64,000 nt of DNA from the NCBI RefSeq assembly GCF_035222485.1, contig NC_085920.1, forward strand, positions 4,712,001-4,776,000, in the 5' to 3' direction. Numbering within the stretch: the stretch's first letter is position 1; the number at the start of each line of letters is the position of its first letter. The translations under genes were made by a program, and so were the position numbers. This document shows positions 55,460 through 64,000 of the stretch, piece after piece. Below the pieces are notes generated by a model. It was given only the letters and a program-made list of their open reading frames with translations, did no database searches and was not told where the DNA came from. This DNA is from Podospora pseudoanserina. Its lineage: Eukaryota > Ascomycota > Sordariomycetes > Sordariales > Podosporaceae.

Positions 55460-58400
55460 CTACGCAAAAGTCATCTCAATCTCCTTCTCCTTCCCAAAAT
55501 CATCGTCCTCGTAGTCCGCCCATGGATCCGCCAACGCGATATTCGGGAGGGTTTGCGAGCCTCTCAGTTCCGGGCGGGGTGGCTCATGACTGTTGTTATT
55601 ATTGATGCCGCTGTAGTCCATTCCCCTACTCGTTGACGTTGATGTTGTTGTTGTTGTTGTTGTTGTTATTGCCGCGGTCGTCGAGGAAGACTTGCGATCA
55701 TCAATCCCAGTATCAAACGTCATTTGTATCCCATCATCATCGTCCCCAAATCCACCACCGCCACCATACGCCGGGTAATAGCTACTGTCTTGCTTGCCGC
55801 CGCCCACAGAAGTGCTAGAGTACCCCTGATACGCCGGTGGTGATGCCGCCGAGCGGTACTCATCCGATCCCCCATTCCTGCTCGGAGATCCAAACCCAGA
55901 CGGAACAGCATCATAACTCTTGCTCTCCCTCAAACTGCCCCCCCTAGTCCGTGACGAATCCAGCTTCATAGGCGGCAGCGTACTCTTAATCTCCTTCACC
56001 TGCAGCACCTCCTCATCCACGCTCTGACCATTCTGCTTGCTGCTGGCCGCCTCCTTAGCCAGCTCGGCACGAAGAGCGTCCACGTCAAACAACACTCCAT
56101 GGTTATTCCCCTCCTTGTCCTCCGTCTTGCCGCTAGACTTGGCACCACCTGTCTTGGAAGAATCCTCATACACCTCCCACTCCTGCTTCTGCAGCTTCTG
56201 CTTCCTGCCAAACAAGCTAAACCGACTCTTCTTCTCATTCGACTTCCCCTCCCTCTCCAGCTCTTTTCTCGCCTCCTCGATCTCGTTGATGAGCTCGCGC
56301 TGCCGTTCCTGGTGGTTATCCGGGTCTGGGTCTTCGATTTCGGTGAACTCGTCGCTCTCCACCAACCACCCGCACTCACGAAGCAAACGGGGCATAGCGG
56401 TACGGTAATCCATATGTCCGACAACCCATTCAGACACATCCATGTTTTCAAGCCCATGGATGCCCTCAATCGGCGCCAGCCCTGCGACGCGCCTGATCCC
56501 GCCGTTGGTCAGGCGGAACAGGTACCCAAGAATCCAGTCATTTCTGTTGTATCCGCTGACGAAGCGCCCTGACACCACCGAGCGAGCCCGCAGGTACTCG
56601 TCGGCGTTGACGACGATGGGGCTTCCAAACAGGTAGACATTTTGCACCAGGCCGAAGGCGCCCTTTTTGGCGAGCTCCTTCAAGCAAGAGAAGATGACGC
56701 GGCTGCCGAGGGAGTACCCGACCAGTGTCACGGGACGAGTACCCAAGTTGCGGTCAATGAGCGAATCTGCCAGAATGAGACCGGCCATGTTGGCACGGTC
56801 GAGAGACACGGTCCATGGGTTGTCGATCAGATAGGAGAGCTTGGTGAGAATGACAGGGATCTGGAGACCAGACATCAGGGCTGCCAGGAACGTGCTGGCA
56901 AGGACCTGCTGAAGACCTTGTGTGAGAGCCTACATCACCTGTGTCAGCAGAGATTCCCCCCCCTCTCCTGCTTTTGCTAAACCTACCTCTGTTGCCAGAA
57001 TGTTGATGGTGTCACCCATACTGGTCAACATTTCTGGCTCCCACAACACCGAGTATATATCACCCATGACTGGGTCTACAGTACTAAACGGCAACCGTAC
57101 GTCGTCGACCTTGCCCGTCATCCATCCGGAGACAGTGACGATGAGGTTCACTCTCTTGTTGTTGTTCAGCGGTCTGTACTCGAAAGTCTTGACAGCTCCG
57201 GTTCTCCGGTTAGCAGCTCTGACACCAACAATGCTTCCCGACGCCGCTGCAGTCGACGTGATGATAGCAGCACCTCCGACGCCACTAAGAAACGCGGTTG
57301 TCCCACCGACACCAATCGCCGAAAACCCCGCTGCTAGACCGGTACCGATCATAGGAGCCGCCAATCCCGCAGATAACCCAATAATCAAGCCGCCGCCAAC
57401 CGTAGCAAGGCCCATCATGGCATAGCGCTTTGTCAAAGCGCGCTGCCGGCGATTTTCCATGTGCTCTGTTTCATCCCAGTTCTCCTTCTCAGCACTCTGT
57501 TGCATTTCCAGCGCATCCGTCACCTTCTTCTCGAATCTGCAAATATCGAGCCAGCTGATTTCCAAGTCCTTCGCCACCCTTTCCAGCAGCACCCTGGCCC
57601 TCGAATCGTAGATGGAGTCCGCAATCAGCACAAGGAACAGATCACACAGAACCGTCCACCTGATGTCGATATCAATCTTTTGCGCCGTCGACATCTGAGA
57701 GGGCACCTGGACAGGCCCAGCGAGCTCCGATTCGTTGTTACTCGAGTACGGCGGTGGAGGTTCTGCAGTGTCGTCCGAGTTGGTGGTGACGAGCGAAGCA
57801 GCACGGGAAGGCCTCGAGCTGGTCGACGTCCATTTCTCCTTCTCCTCCGCCATTGGGTTCTTCACACGAGCGTTCGCCATCAAAACAGGCGTCAAGTCTG
57901 CTGGAATGACCCCATGGGCGCTCAACTGTTCAATCATGACCTGCTCATCCGAACTGATATCCATGTGCGAATAGAGCCGAATCATCATCTTCTGGCTCCA
58001 CATTTGCATGCTCTCTGCAGCCGTGGCGACATGCTTTTTGCTCTTGGACGAGACTCCGATAGACTCCTCCACTGTCTTGACCATGGCTGAGAGCTCCAGT
58101 CTGGTAAGGCCTACATATGCGATTCTCTGACCCTCTGTCAGCAAATCCTTGGTGGCTTGCAACTGGCTGACAGCGTCACGCTGGTTTTCCTCATCCTCCG
58201 TGATACTGGTTCCAGCAGCGTTGCGGCCTTGAAATAGGTACTGTGTGTTCTCGTCCATGCTAGTCGCAGATTCGGCATCGTCGTCTACCAAGACTTTGGT
58301 ATACCCTTTACCAGCTCCACCCAAATTGCCATAGCCGTATTTTTGGTCGTCATCCTCTTCGTGGTATTCCTTAGCGATGAGCCTGTTATCATCGTCGTAG

Positions 58401-59146
58401 ATATCATACGGAGCATAGGCAGGCATGGTTTGCCACCCATCGTCGTCACCTTGTACCTTTTCAGGCTGCTTGGCAGTGAGCTGCTGATGCGAGTACTCTG
58501 AGGCTTCAGCGAGCATGTTTGCGACGCTCGACTTGTTCCTCTGGTGGCCTTGTGGATTCTTGGTCTCCTGGACAGCCTGATCCACTGTCTCGTTCTTCGT
58601 TCTCTCTGAATCTTCTTCTCCACCCTTGATAGCGGCAGGCTCGGAATCGAGTCCGGTGGAGGTTTGTGCTGGTGCTCCGGTTGGGGTCGCTTTGCTGCTC
58701 TGGTCCAACTCCTTTGAGAATGTGACCGACGATGCACCAGGTTCCTTCTTCTTTTCATCCACGCCCCCCCGCTGGGAAACAGCATCCTTGAACTCATCGT
58801 CGCTGCCTGATTCTTCCCCCTTCCTAATGCCGTTCGACTTTGCTTTTGTGGACCCCGCAACAGACTGACCTGCCTTCCCTCCGTTCTCTATGCGCCACAG
58901 ACCGTCATCTTGCACGGTTGTCGCGCCCATCTGTGGACTCTTGGATCCATTCGCACTTGTTGCGACATCCCCGCCATCACTTCCCTCGCTCATTTCAACC
59001 GGTGGCGGGACATACTTTCTTATCGGCAATCCAAAGTCGTCGAGCTCGACAGCTGGTTTCGAAGCTGGCGGCGCATCTTTCGTGGTCGTCGTTGGGGACG
59101 GGCCGTTCTGGTCGTTACCAGCCGAGGGCCCGTCAACTCCCGGCAT
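55460..59146 (-). CDS. DUF726 / Mil1-like membrane alpha/beta-hydrolase
   Basis: Two exons on the minus strand, 59146-56987 and 56929-55460 (57-nt intron), giving 1,209 aa. The first 400 residues are disordered. A helical domain then leads to a Gly/Ala-rich hydrophobic segment (MGLATVGGGLIIGLSAGLAA and onward to AAASGSIVGVRAANRR), the membrane-associated part of the family. The alpha/beta-hydrolase core follows: TVSGWMTG, then over the intron ILATEALTQGLQQVLAS, VTLVGYSLGSRVIFSCL with the GxSxG nucleophile elbow, and LFGSPIV. The C-terminal 300 residues are disordered with a Thr run coded by (ACA)n. Relatives are yeast Mil1 (YFL034W), which binds the AP-1 mu subunit, and animal TMCO4. Lipase-like activity is suggested by the GYSLGS motif but unproven. 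Confidence 0.9.
55643..55668 (+). repeat. (GTT)n microsatellite in coding sequence
   Basis: On the coding (minus) strand this reads (ACA)n and gives a Thr run in the DUF726 protein. Confidence 0.8.
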
Positions 59147-60397
59147 GGCTGGTTCAGGGGGGCGGGTTAAACGGGTACAGAATCAAATCGTGATCGACGG
59201 TGGTATTCGGAAGAGGAGTCGCAAACGCGTACGACTGCCAAAACTTGTGTACTTTTGGACACGTGAGAGGGTTGATCAGGGGTGTTGTGTGTTCTCGGTA
59301 GAACAAAGTCGTCTTTGTTTCAATCGGGAGCTGCGGGAGCGGACGGACGAGTCGAGGCAACTCAAGATGGGAGGTCAAGTTAAAGTTGCGCGCACCCTGA
59401 ATTAGTGCCCGTTCACCAAACACAGGGGCTGACAGGGGGCCCTCTGGTCTTTTTTTTTCTCGATGACGGAACGGGGTCGCGTCACGTCAACAACCTGTCT
59501 GGGGGGCTGTTTCGTTTCTCTTCCCTCTGGGTACGCCAACCGTGAATGAGGCCCAGAAGAGGGATCTTCAATTACAGATCGAACTGCAAGGTTGGAAAGA
59601 AGTCAACAAGAGGAAATCTCATGAGCTTTTCGAAAATTTGTTGAACAGACAAATGCGAGCCCAAGACGACACACGGCAAGACGGTTGCAGCTTGGGTCTA
59701 ACTTGGCATTTCCGATAAGACAGGTGCAGAATTTTGGTGGGGTTGGCTCTGTCCCACCACTGAGCGAACAGCGTCGAACGACGCTAGAACTTCGCCGGTG
59801 ACGACGCCTTCACAGCGGGGCGGAGGTCGTCAGATGTCCATCCACCCCACGGCCCATTTAGCGGGTTTGCACTTGGCTGCAGCGCGCATGCAGCGTGTCA
59901 ATTCCCCGTTTCCTGCCATAGGCGGCATCCAAAAGTTTGTTAAGATGAAAATGTAACAGTTGATATATCTCACGAACAAGTACGAGCACTTGACGGGACC
60001 GGGGGGGGTTTATACGTACGTGTACTGAATCTGGCTGCATTCCAGACCTGCCAGATCCCAACGGCTCAGCAGCCGACTTCAACGAACTGCACCATCCTGT
60101 TGACCAACACTGACCCCGCATCATCCTCTTGCGTAGGCAGGCCGGTGTACATCCGGTGCTTCCGCTTCCGCAGTCCCCCATTCAACTCCGGTTGACATGT
60201 CACCCTGAGCCATATGCCATTCACACGCAAACTAGCACGTGCTCCAGATGCCAAATACAATTGTTATTATGCTAGCATCTATGCCAACAAAACCCTAGTT
60301 AATACATCAAAGTCAATACATCTTTCGCCCATGTGATGCCAGAAGTCTATGTCAGCCACGGGCCTATTGCAGGCCTATACAGCCTGGCATCGTCCTC
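59147..60397. other. Intergenic region
   Basis: 1.25 kb: promoter of the DUF726 gene and the 3' flank of UTP23, both minus-strand. No gene or repeat recognised; a short G-run lies near 60001. Confidence 0.55.
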
Positions 60398-61345
60398 TCA
60401 GTCCTGCATATCCGCACCCGCGATCGCAGCATCAACCGCGGCCGAGATCTCCTTATCACTAGCGCCCTTACCAGTCGTAGCCTTTTTCCTTCTTTTCCTC
60501 TTGGCCTTGTGCTCGCCCGCTACCTCCGCAGCCGGCGCTTCTGTCTCCTCTTTCCTAGGCCTTTGCTCCTTCTGCCCATCCGTAACCTTCTTTGCCTTTT
60601 TGACCGCTAATGGGTTCGGTCCCTTCTTGCCGTAGTTCTTCTTCTTCTTCTTCGGCTTGTCGTCCTCACCCTGTGTCGAACTCTTGCCCTTTTCCTTATC
60701 ATCCTCCTCATCACTCCCAGACTGATCCTCATCATCCACTCTCTTCCTCTTATGCGCCCCTCTCGTAATACCGCTCATAAACCTACACCCAGTCAGCATT
60801 TCCATCACCACGCAAAAGAACTCCAGGGTCACATACTTGGCCTTCTCCTCCCGCTCCCTAACCTTCAAACTCGCCTCCGCCATCGGCTCCAAAATCAACA
60901 CACTCCTCTTGACATACATCAACGGCGTCGGCACCACAGCCCTCAGCTTCTCCCTCAGCATCTCGTCCTGCGTCGCAACCACATACCGAAACTTGTTCTC
61001 GTTCCTCCTCTTCGGGTCCACCACCGCCATCACACACTCCCTCTCCGTCAGCGGGTCCTCGTCCATCAGGTGCCCGCACCTCCTCCTCTCAAAAGTCTTT
61101 GCCCGCTCAATCGCCGCTGCCACCCCCGGCTCCTTGTTCCGCGCGTACATGGCCCGGATGCAGCACTGCGTTATCATCGGCTTGAGGCTCTTGGTCGACA
61201 GCGCCTTTTCGAACAAGGTCATCAGGTCCAGCTTCATCGTGTCGAGAACAATGTCGGACGTCATGAGGAGCTGGTAGGGCTCGCGGAAGCCGAGCATCTG
61301 GAAGGACCGCATCAGCTTCTTGTACTGCTTGGTGCGTTTGCCCAT
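60398..61345 (-). CDS. utp23: UTP23, small-subunit processome protein
   Basis: Single-exon frame of 315 aa from the ATG at 61345 (MGKRTKQYKKLMRSFQML). The open frame continues upstream, but this ATG matches the usual family start. Signatures: FREPYQLLMTSDIVLD, then KPMITQCCIRAMYARNK and TFERRRCGH, which hold the C-C-x-H-C zinc-binding residues. KFRYVVATQDEMLREKLR and PLMYVKRSVLILEP follow. This is the PIN-like domain of Utp23, which is catalytically degenerate in the family and binds snR30 RNA during 18S rRNA maturation in the nucleolus. The C-terminal 120 residues are Lys/Glu-rich with nuclear-localisation-type stretches (KPKKKKKNYGKKG, KAKRKRRKK). Confidence 0.92.
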   Translation of the reverse strand: MGKRTKQYKKLMRSFQMLGFREPYQLLMTSDIVLDTMKLDLMTLFEKALSTKSLKPMITQCCIRAMYARNKEPGVAAAIERAKTFERRRCGHLMDEDPLTERECVMAVVDPKRRNENKFRYVVATQDEMLREKLRAVVPTPLMYVKRSVLILEPMAEASLKVREREEKAKYVTLEFFCVVMEMLTGCRFMSGITRGAHKRKRVDDEDQSGSDEEDDKEKGKSSTQGEDDKPKKKKKNYGKKGPNPLAVKKAKKVTDGQKEQRPRKEETEAPAAEVAGEHKAKRKRRKKATTGKGASDKEISAAVDAAIAGADMQD

Positions 61346-62109
61346 GGTGGTGAAATTGTTTGCCCGTCCGGATCCGGATTTGCTAAGTGGTGGTTTGTGT
61401 TGAAAGGTTCGTAAACTGAGTGTGATTGACGGAACAGCAGAAAAAAAGTCGCTGGATATTATGTCAGGCGTTAATGAGGTTGATGAAAAGAAAGGTTTAT
61501 GAGATTGAGAAGCTTCATGAACTTTTGCTTGGCTCCCAAAAAAATTCCACAAGGCAAGAGCCCCACTTTGATACCTTGACGGCTGGTGGCCCAAGCTCCC
61601 AACATGGCTCCACTTTGGCTCTAAGATGGGACATCAACACTTTGAGGAAGTAATTGAGAATATCATAATGTTTGGCTGATTTAGATACTTCAGTGCCTGC
61701 TATTCTATAGGATACTTCAGATACTGTAACTCGAGAAAACGCCAACACCAAGCCCTCAACACCCGCCTTGCTTGCTGACCTAGCACCATATCGAATCCTA
61801 CCCTAACCCACGCATGTGAAAAAAAAACCCGAGTATTAAGCCGTATAGATATCTCCCTTCCAAAGCAGATCATGGAAAAGAAAAATCTCAAATCCCATCT
61901 CGTGAAAACCCCAATGCTTGGTTTCTTTGCCCGTTCAAGTCGTGCCATTTCCCATTACACAAACCAATCAATGCTCCACACGATCGATCCCATCTTCGTT
62001 ACACCATCCCGGCCTATTCAATGACAAGGCCCCCTTGATATCGAGTGTCCAAGCCCTCAGCCCAGGATTAAAATGTTTCTTCCTTCGAATTTTGTCCATC
62101 TTCTTCAAA
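61346..62109. promoter_or_regulatory. Intergenic region, UTP23 promoter and PTC7 3' flank
   Basis: 764 bases. It includes a telomere-type box at 61801-61809 (CCCTAACCC on +, GGGTTAGGG on -), about 456 bases before the UTP23 start on its strand. No gene. Confidence 0.45.
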
Positions 62110-63576
62110 TCACCCCTTGTTCTTCCTGCACATCGCCGCAACAACACTGATATCATCAAGCTTTCCTACACACAACCGTCAGCAACAATATCAACATCAA
62201 CTCAACCCCCAAAGAACTTACCACCCCCACTAGCCAAACCCTCCTCGATGGCATGCTCCATAAACGGACTCTCCGCAAAAGGATCAAGAGCAATCACCTT
62301 CGCCGCCTCCTTCAGCTCCTCCGCCACAAACCCCATCATATCCTTCCCATCCTCCCCCTCCACAATCCCTTCCTCCCTCCCCTCCCCCCTCTCCCACCGT
62401 TCCACGCTCTCGCTAACCTTTTCCACAATCTCATGCGCCCACAGATTATCAATCACTCCGTCCGACATTGCGAGCACCACATCCCCTTCCCGTATCGGTA
62501 CCTCGTCCACCACGGCACAATTCACCGGCGTGTCCGGACTGTTCGTACCAAGCTGCCTAGGGCAATCAAACCAGTGCCACTGTTCCTTAGATTTAAACAC
62601 CATTTCCCTCGTTGACGGGCGCACAACCATCACTTGCGAGTCTCCTATGTTGGTGACATACACCAGTGGTTCAGGGTCGCCCGTTTCGGAATTTTTCCGA
62701 AAATGAAGCAGTGCGCCAGCCACCGTGGTCGTTCCCTGCCAGTCGTTCGGTTCCGAAGTCGCCTCAACCGTTTGCTCGTACGCGTGCTGGAGGTAGGATA
62801 CAGGATCGGGGTGGTAGTCTCTCTGGCTATGACTTGCCGCGTCTTGGAATATATTCGTCGCCCAGAAATGCAAGATTAACCGGGCCCAGAGACTGGATAT
62901 GTTTGTCTGTCAGATTGGACTCCAAGAAGAAAGCATGTGGGTGAGAAAAAAAGAGAAAAAAATAAAAATCTAACCCAGCATGCCCCCTCGGCCTCATACT
63001 CCAAGCGCCCACCCCATCATTCGCGCAAATAAAGTACTTGCTCGCAAAAACAGCATCATCCCCATTGGTATACCCCTGAATCAAATGCCCATTCACATAC
63101 ACTTTCCTCCTATCCCGACTTCGATCATGCGTGCTAAGGGGATCACTAAACGACCCCGAGGGAGGCGACAAGAACGGCGGCGGGAACGGCCTTGGTGTTC
63201 TTTTGGCGAAGAGCCCAATCCCCGTGTCGAAACAAAACGGCAGTTTCGGGAAAACCGACGGGTCCAGTCTGCCGTCATCATCCAGCGGCAGCGGAGGTGG
63301 TGGTTCTTCGGAGGAAGATGCGGAGGAGGTAGATTCGGTCGTCGTCGCAACAGTCTCGCCAGCAATTGTGTCATTATTGTCCGTCGAATACAGCAACGGA
63401 GCCGCAGTCCGGAATGTCGCCCGCTGACTCGGCGTTGGCAGCGTCTCATGTAGCAATGTCGGAAACTTCGGACGAGGGGGCCATGGTGATCGCAGGACCA
63501 GGGCCGCCGGAACCGCCGCCCTCAATCGCGCGTGTGTTGTCGGGGCTTTGAGCAATCGGGGAACTAGTCTTCTCAT
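62110..63576 (-). CDS. ptc7: Mitochondrial PP2C phosphatase (Ptc7/Azr1 type)
   Basis: Three exons on the minus strand: 63576-62975, 62892-62222, 62165-62110, giving 442 aa. The N-terminus MRRLVPRLLKAPTTHARLRAA is Arg/Ala-rich and lacks acids, a good mitochondrial presequence; the frame is open further upstream but without another ATG. A low-complexity linker (SSASSSEEPPPPLPLDDDG) precedes the catalytic core. Core motifs: FICANDGVGAW, then after intron 1 LWARLILHFWATN, DWQGTTTVAGALL, VYVTNIGDSQVMVV, VVLAMSDGVIDNLW, and in exon 3 LDDISVVAAM. The Asp residues that bind two metal ions are present. Yeast Ptc7 dephosphorylates the coenzyme Q enzyme Coq7 and other mitochondrial proteins. Donor of intron 1 is GTTAGA (weak) but frame and family fit. 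Confidence 0.92.
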
Positions 63577-64000
63577 TCCAGCGAGAGCGGCGCGCTGTCT
63601 CAATCAGCCGTGACGCTGGCGAGCAGCGAGCAGCATTCGAGATGTAATTGCAAGCGTGCGAACGTGTTCGATCGAGGGGTGGGTTGGGTTGAATCCAAAA
63701 GGTTGGAAACCGGGAGGTGTACGACAGGTGCGCAGGGATGAGGGATGGTCGAAGGTCAAATGGAGCCTTGGGCTTATCTTATCAAAGCGAACAAATGGTT
63801 TGAGGCTCGATGACATCCCAATCGTCTTGGAGATGCAGGGTCCTTGTTGTGCTGTCGCCACACAAAAGCTTTGGTAAGGTAGCTGGCAAAGTGGGGCCAG
63901 TCCGGCAGCCGGGGGCCGGACTCCGCACTAAGTGGGCTCTTACACAGAATCGGCCCGGGACTGCGATCCAACGGCCGCCCAAAGAGGCAAGAGTTGAAGA
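63577..64000. promoter_or_regulatory. Upstream region of PTC7 to window end
   Basis: About 420 bases. No second gene is visible before the window ends; short frames are unremarkable. Confidence 0.5.

Overview
This window is nuclear DNA of a filamentous ascomycete. Genes sit on both strands and are split by introns of about 50 to 400 bases with GT-AG ends and CTAAC/CTGAC-type branch points. Intergenic DNA is long, and the protein repertoire is ordinary fungal housekeeping. Protein sequence and gene structure resemble Sordariomycetes, probably Sordariales. That placement is inference from protein resemblance, not a search. I see no transposon, LTR element, CRISPR array, rRNA or convincing tRNA.

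Layout. 1-656: the 3' end of PWP1 (+). 4262-5233: a Ser-rich fungal protein (+) behind a 1 kb ATG-free leader. 7082-8322: a Tls1/C9orf78-family splicing and telomere protein (+), with inverted telomere-repeat boxes in its promoter. 10039-11548: a single-pass membrane protein (+). 12131-12828: TVP23 (-), divergent from a citrate-lyase-beta-like (CLYBL) enzyme at 13305-14379 (+). 14402-16645: an unknown basic/disordered protein (-). 20304-21162: an RRM glycine-rich RNA-binding protein (+). 22214-23909: a ChaC/Gcg1 glutathione cyclotransferase (-) that appears to need a 5-nt microexon. 25324-26489: a penta-EF-hand protein (+), convergent with a metallo-beta-lactamase-fold-like protein at 26814-28202 (-). 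31272-32741: a RING-type protein (+). 33800-34860: a decayed isopenicillin-N-synthase-like dioxygenase (-) in a gene-poor stretch.

The rest is gene-dense. 37010-38037: a short-membrane-anchor protein. 38622-39728: RAD51. 40230-43980: nucleoporin Nup120/Nup160. 44554-45694: the retromer subunit VPS26 (-). 47079-48203: ribosomal protein L9. 49491-50715: a Cys-rich membrane protein (-). 52327-53997: V-ATPase subunit H. 54394-55003: a four-exon acylphosphatase with 12- and 13-nt exons. 55460-59146: a DUF726/Mil1-like alpha/beta-hydrolase (-). 60398-61345: UTP23 (-). 62110-63576: a mitochondrial PP2C phosphatase of the Ptc7 type (-).

The genes do not form one pathway. Three serve ribosome biogenesis or translation (PWP1, UTP23, RPL9), and several serve endomembrane traffic or acidification (TVP23, VPS26, VMA13, Mil1-like). 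The most notable signals are gene-structure ones: microexons, ATG-depleted leaders, a possible exitron, a possible alternative 3' end, and telomere-repeat boxes upstream of the Tls1-family gene and UTP23. I did not find a clearly new multi-gene system.
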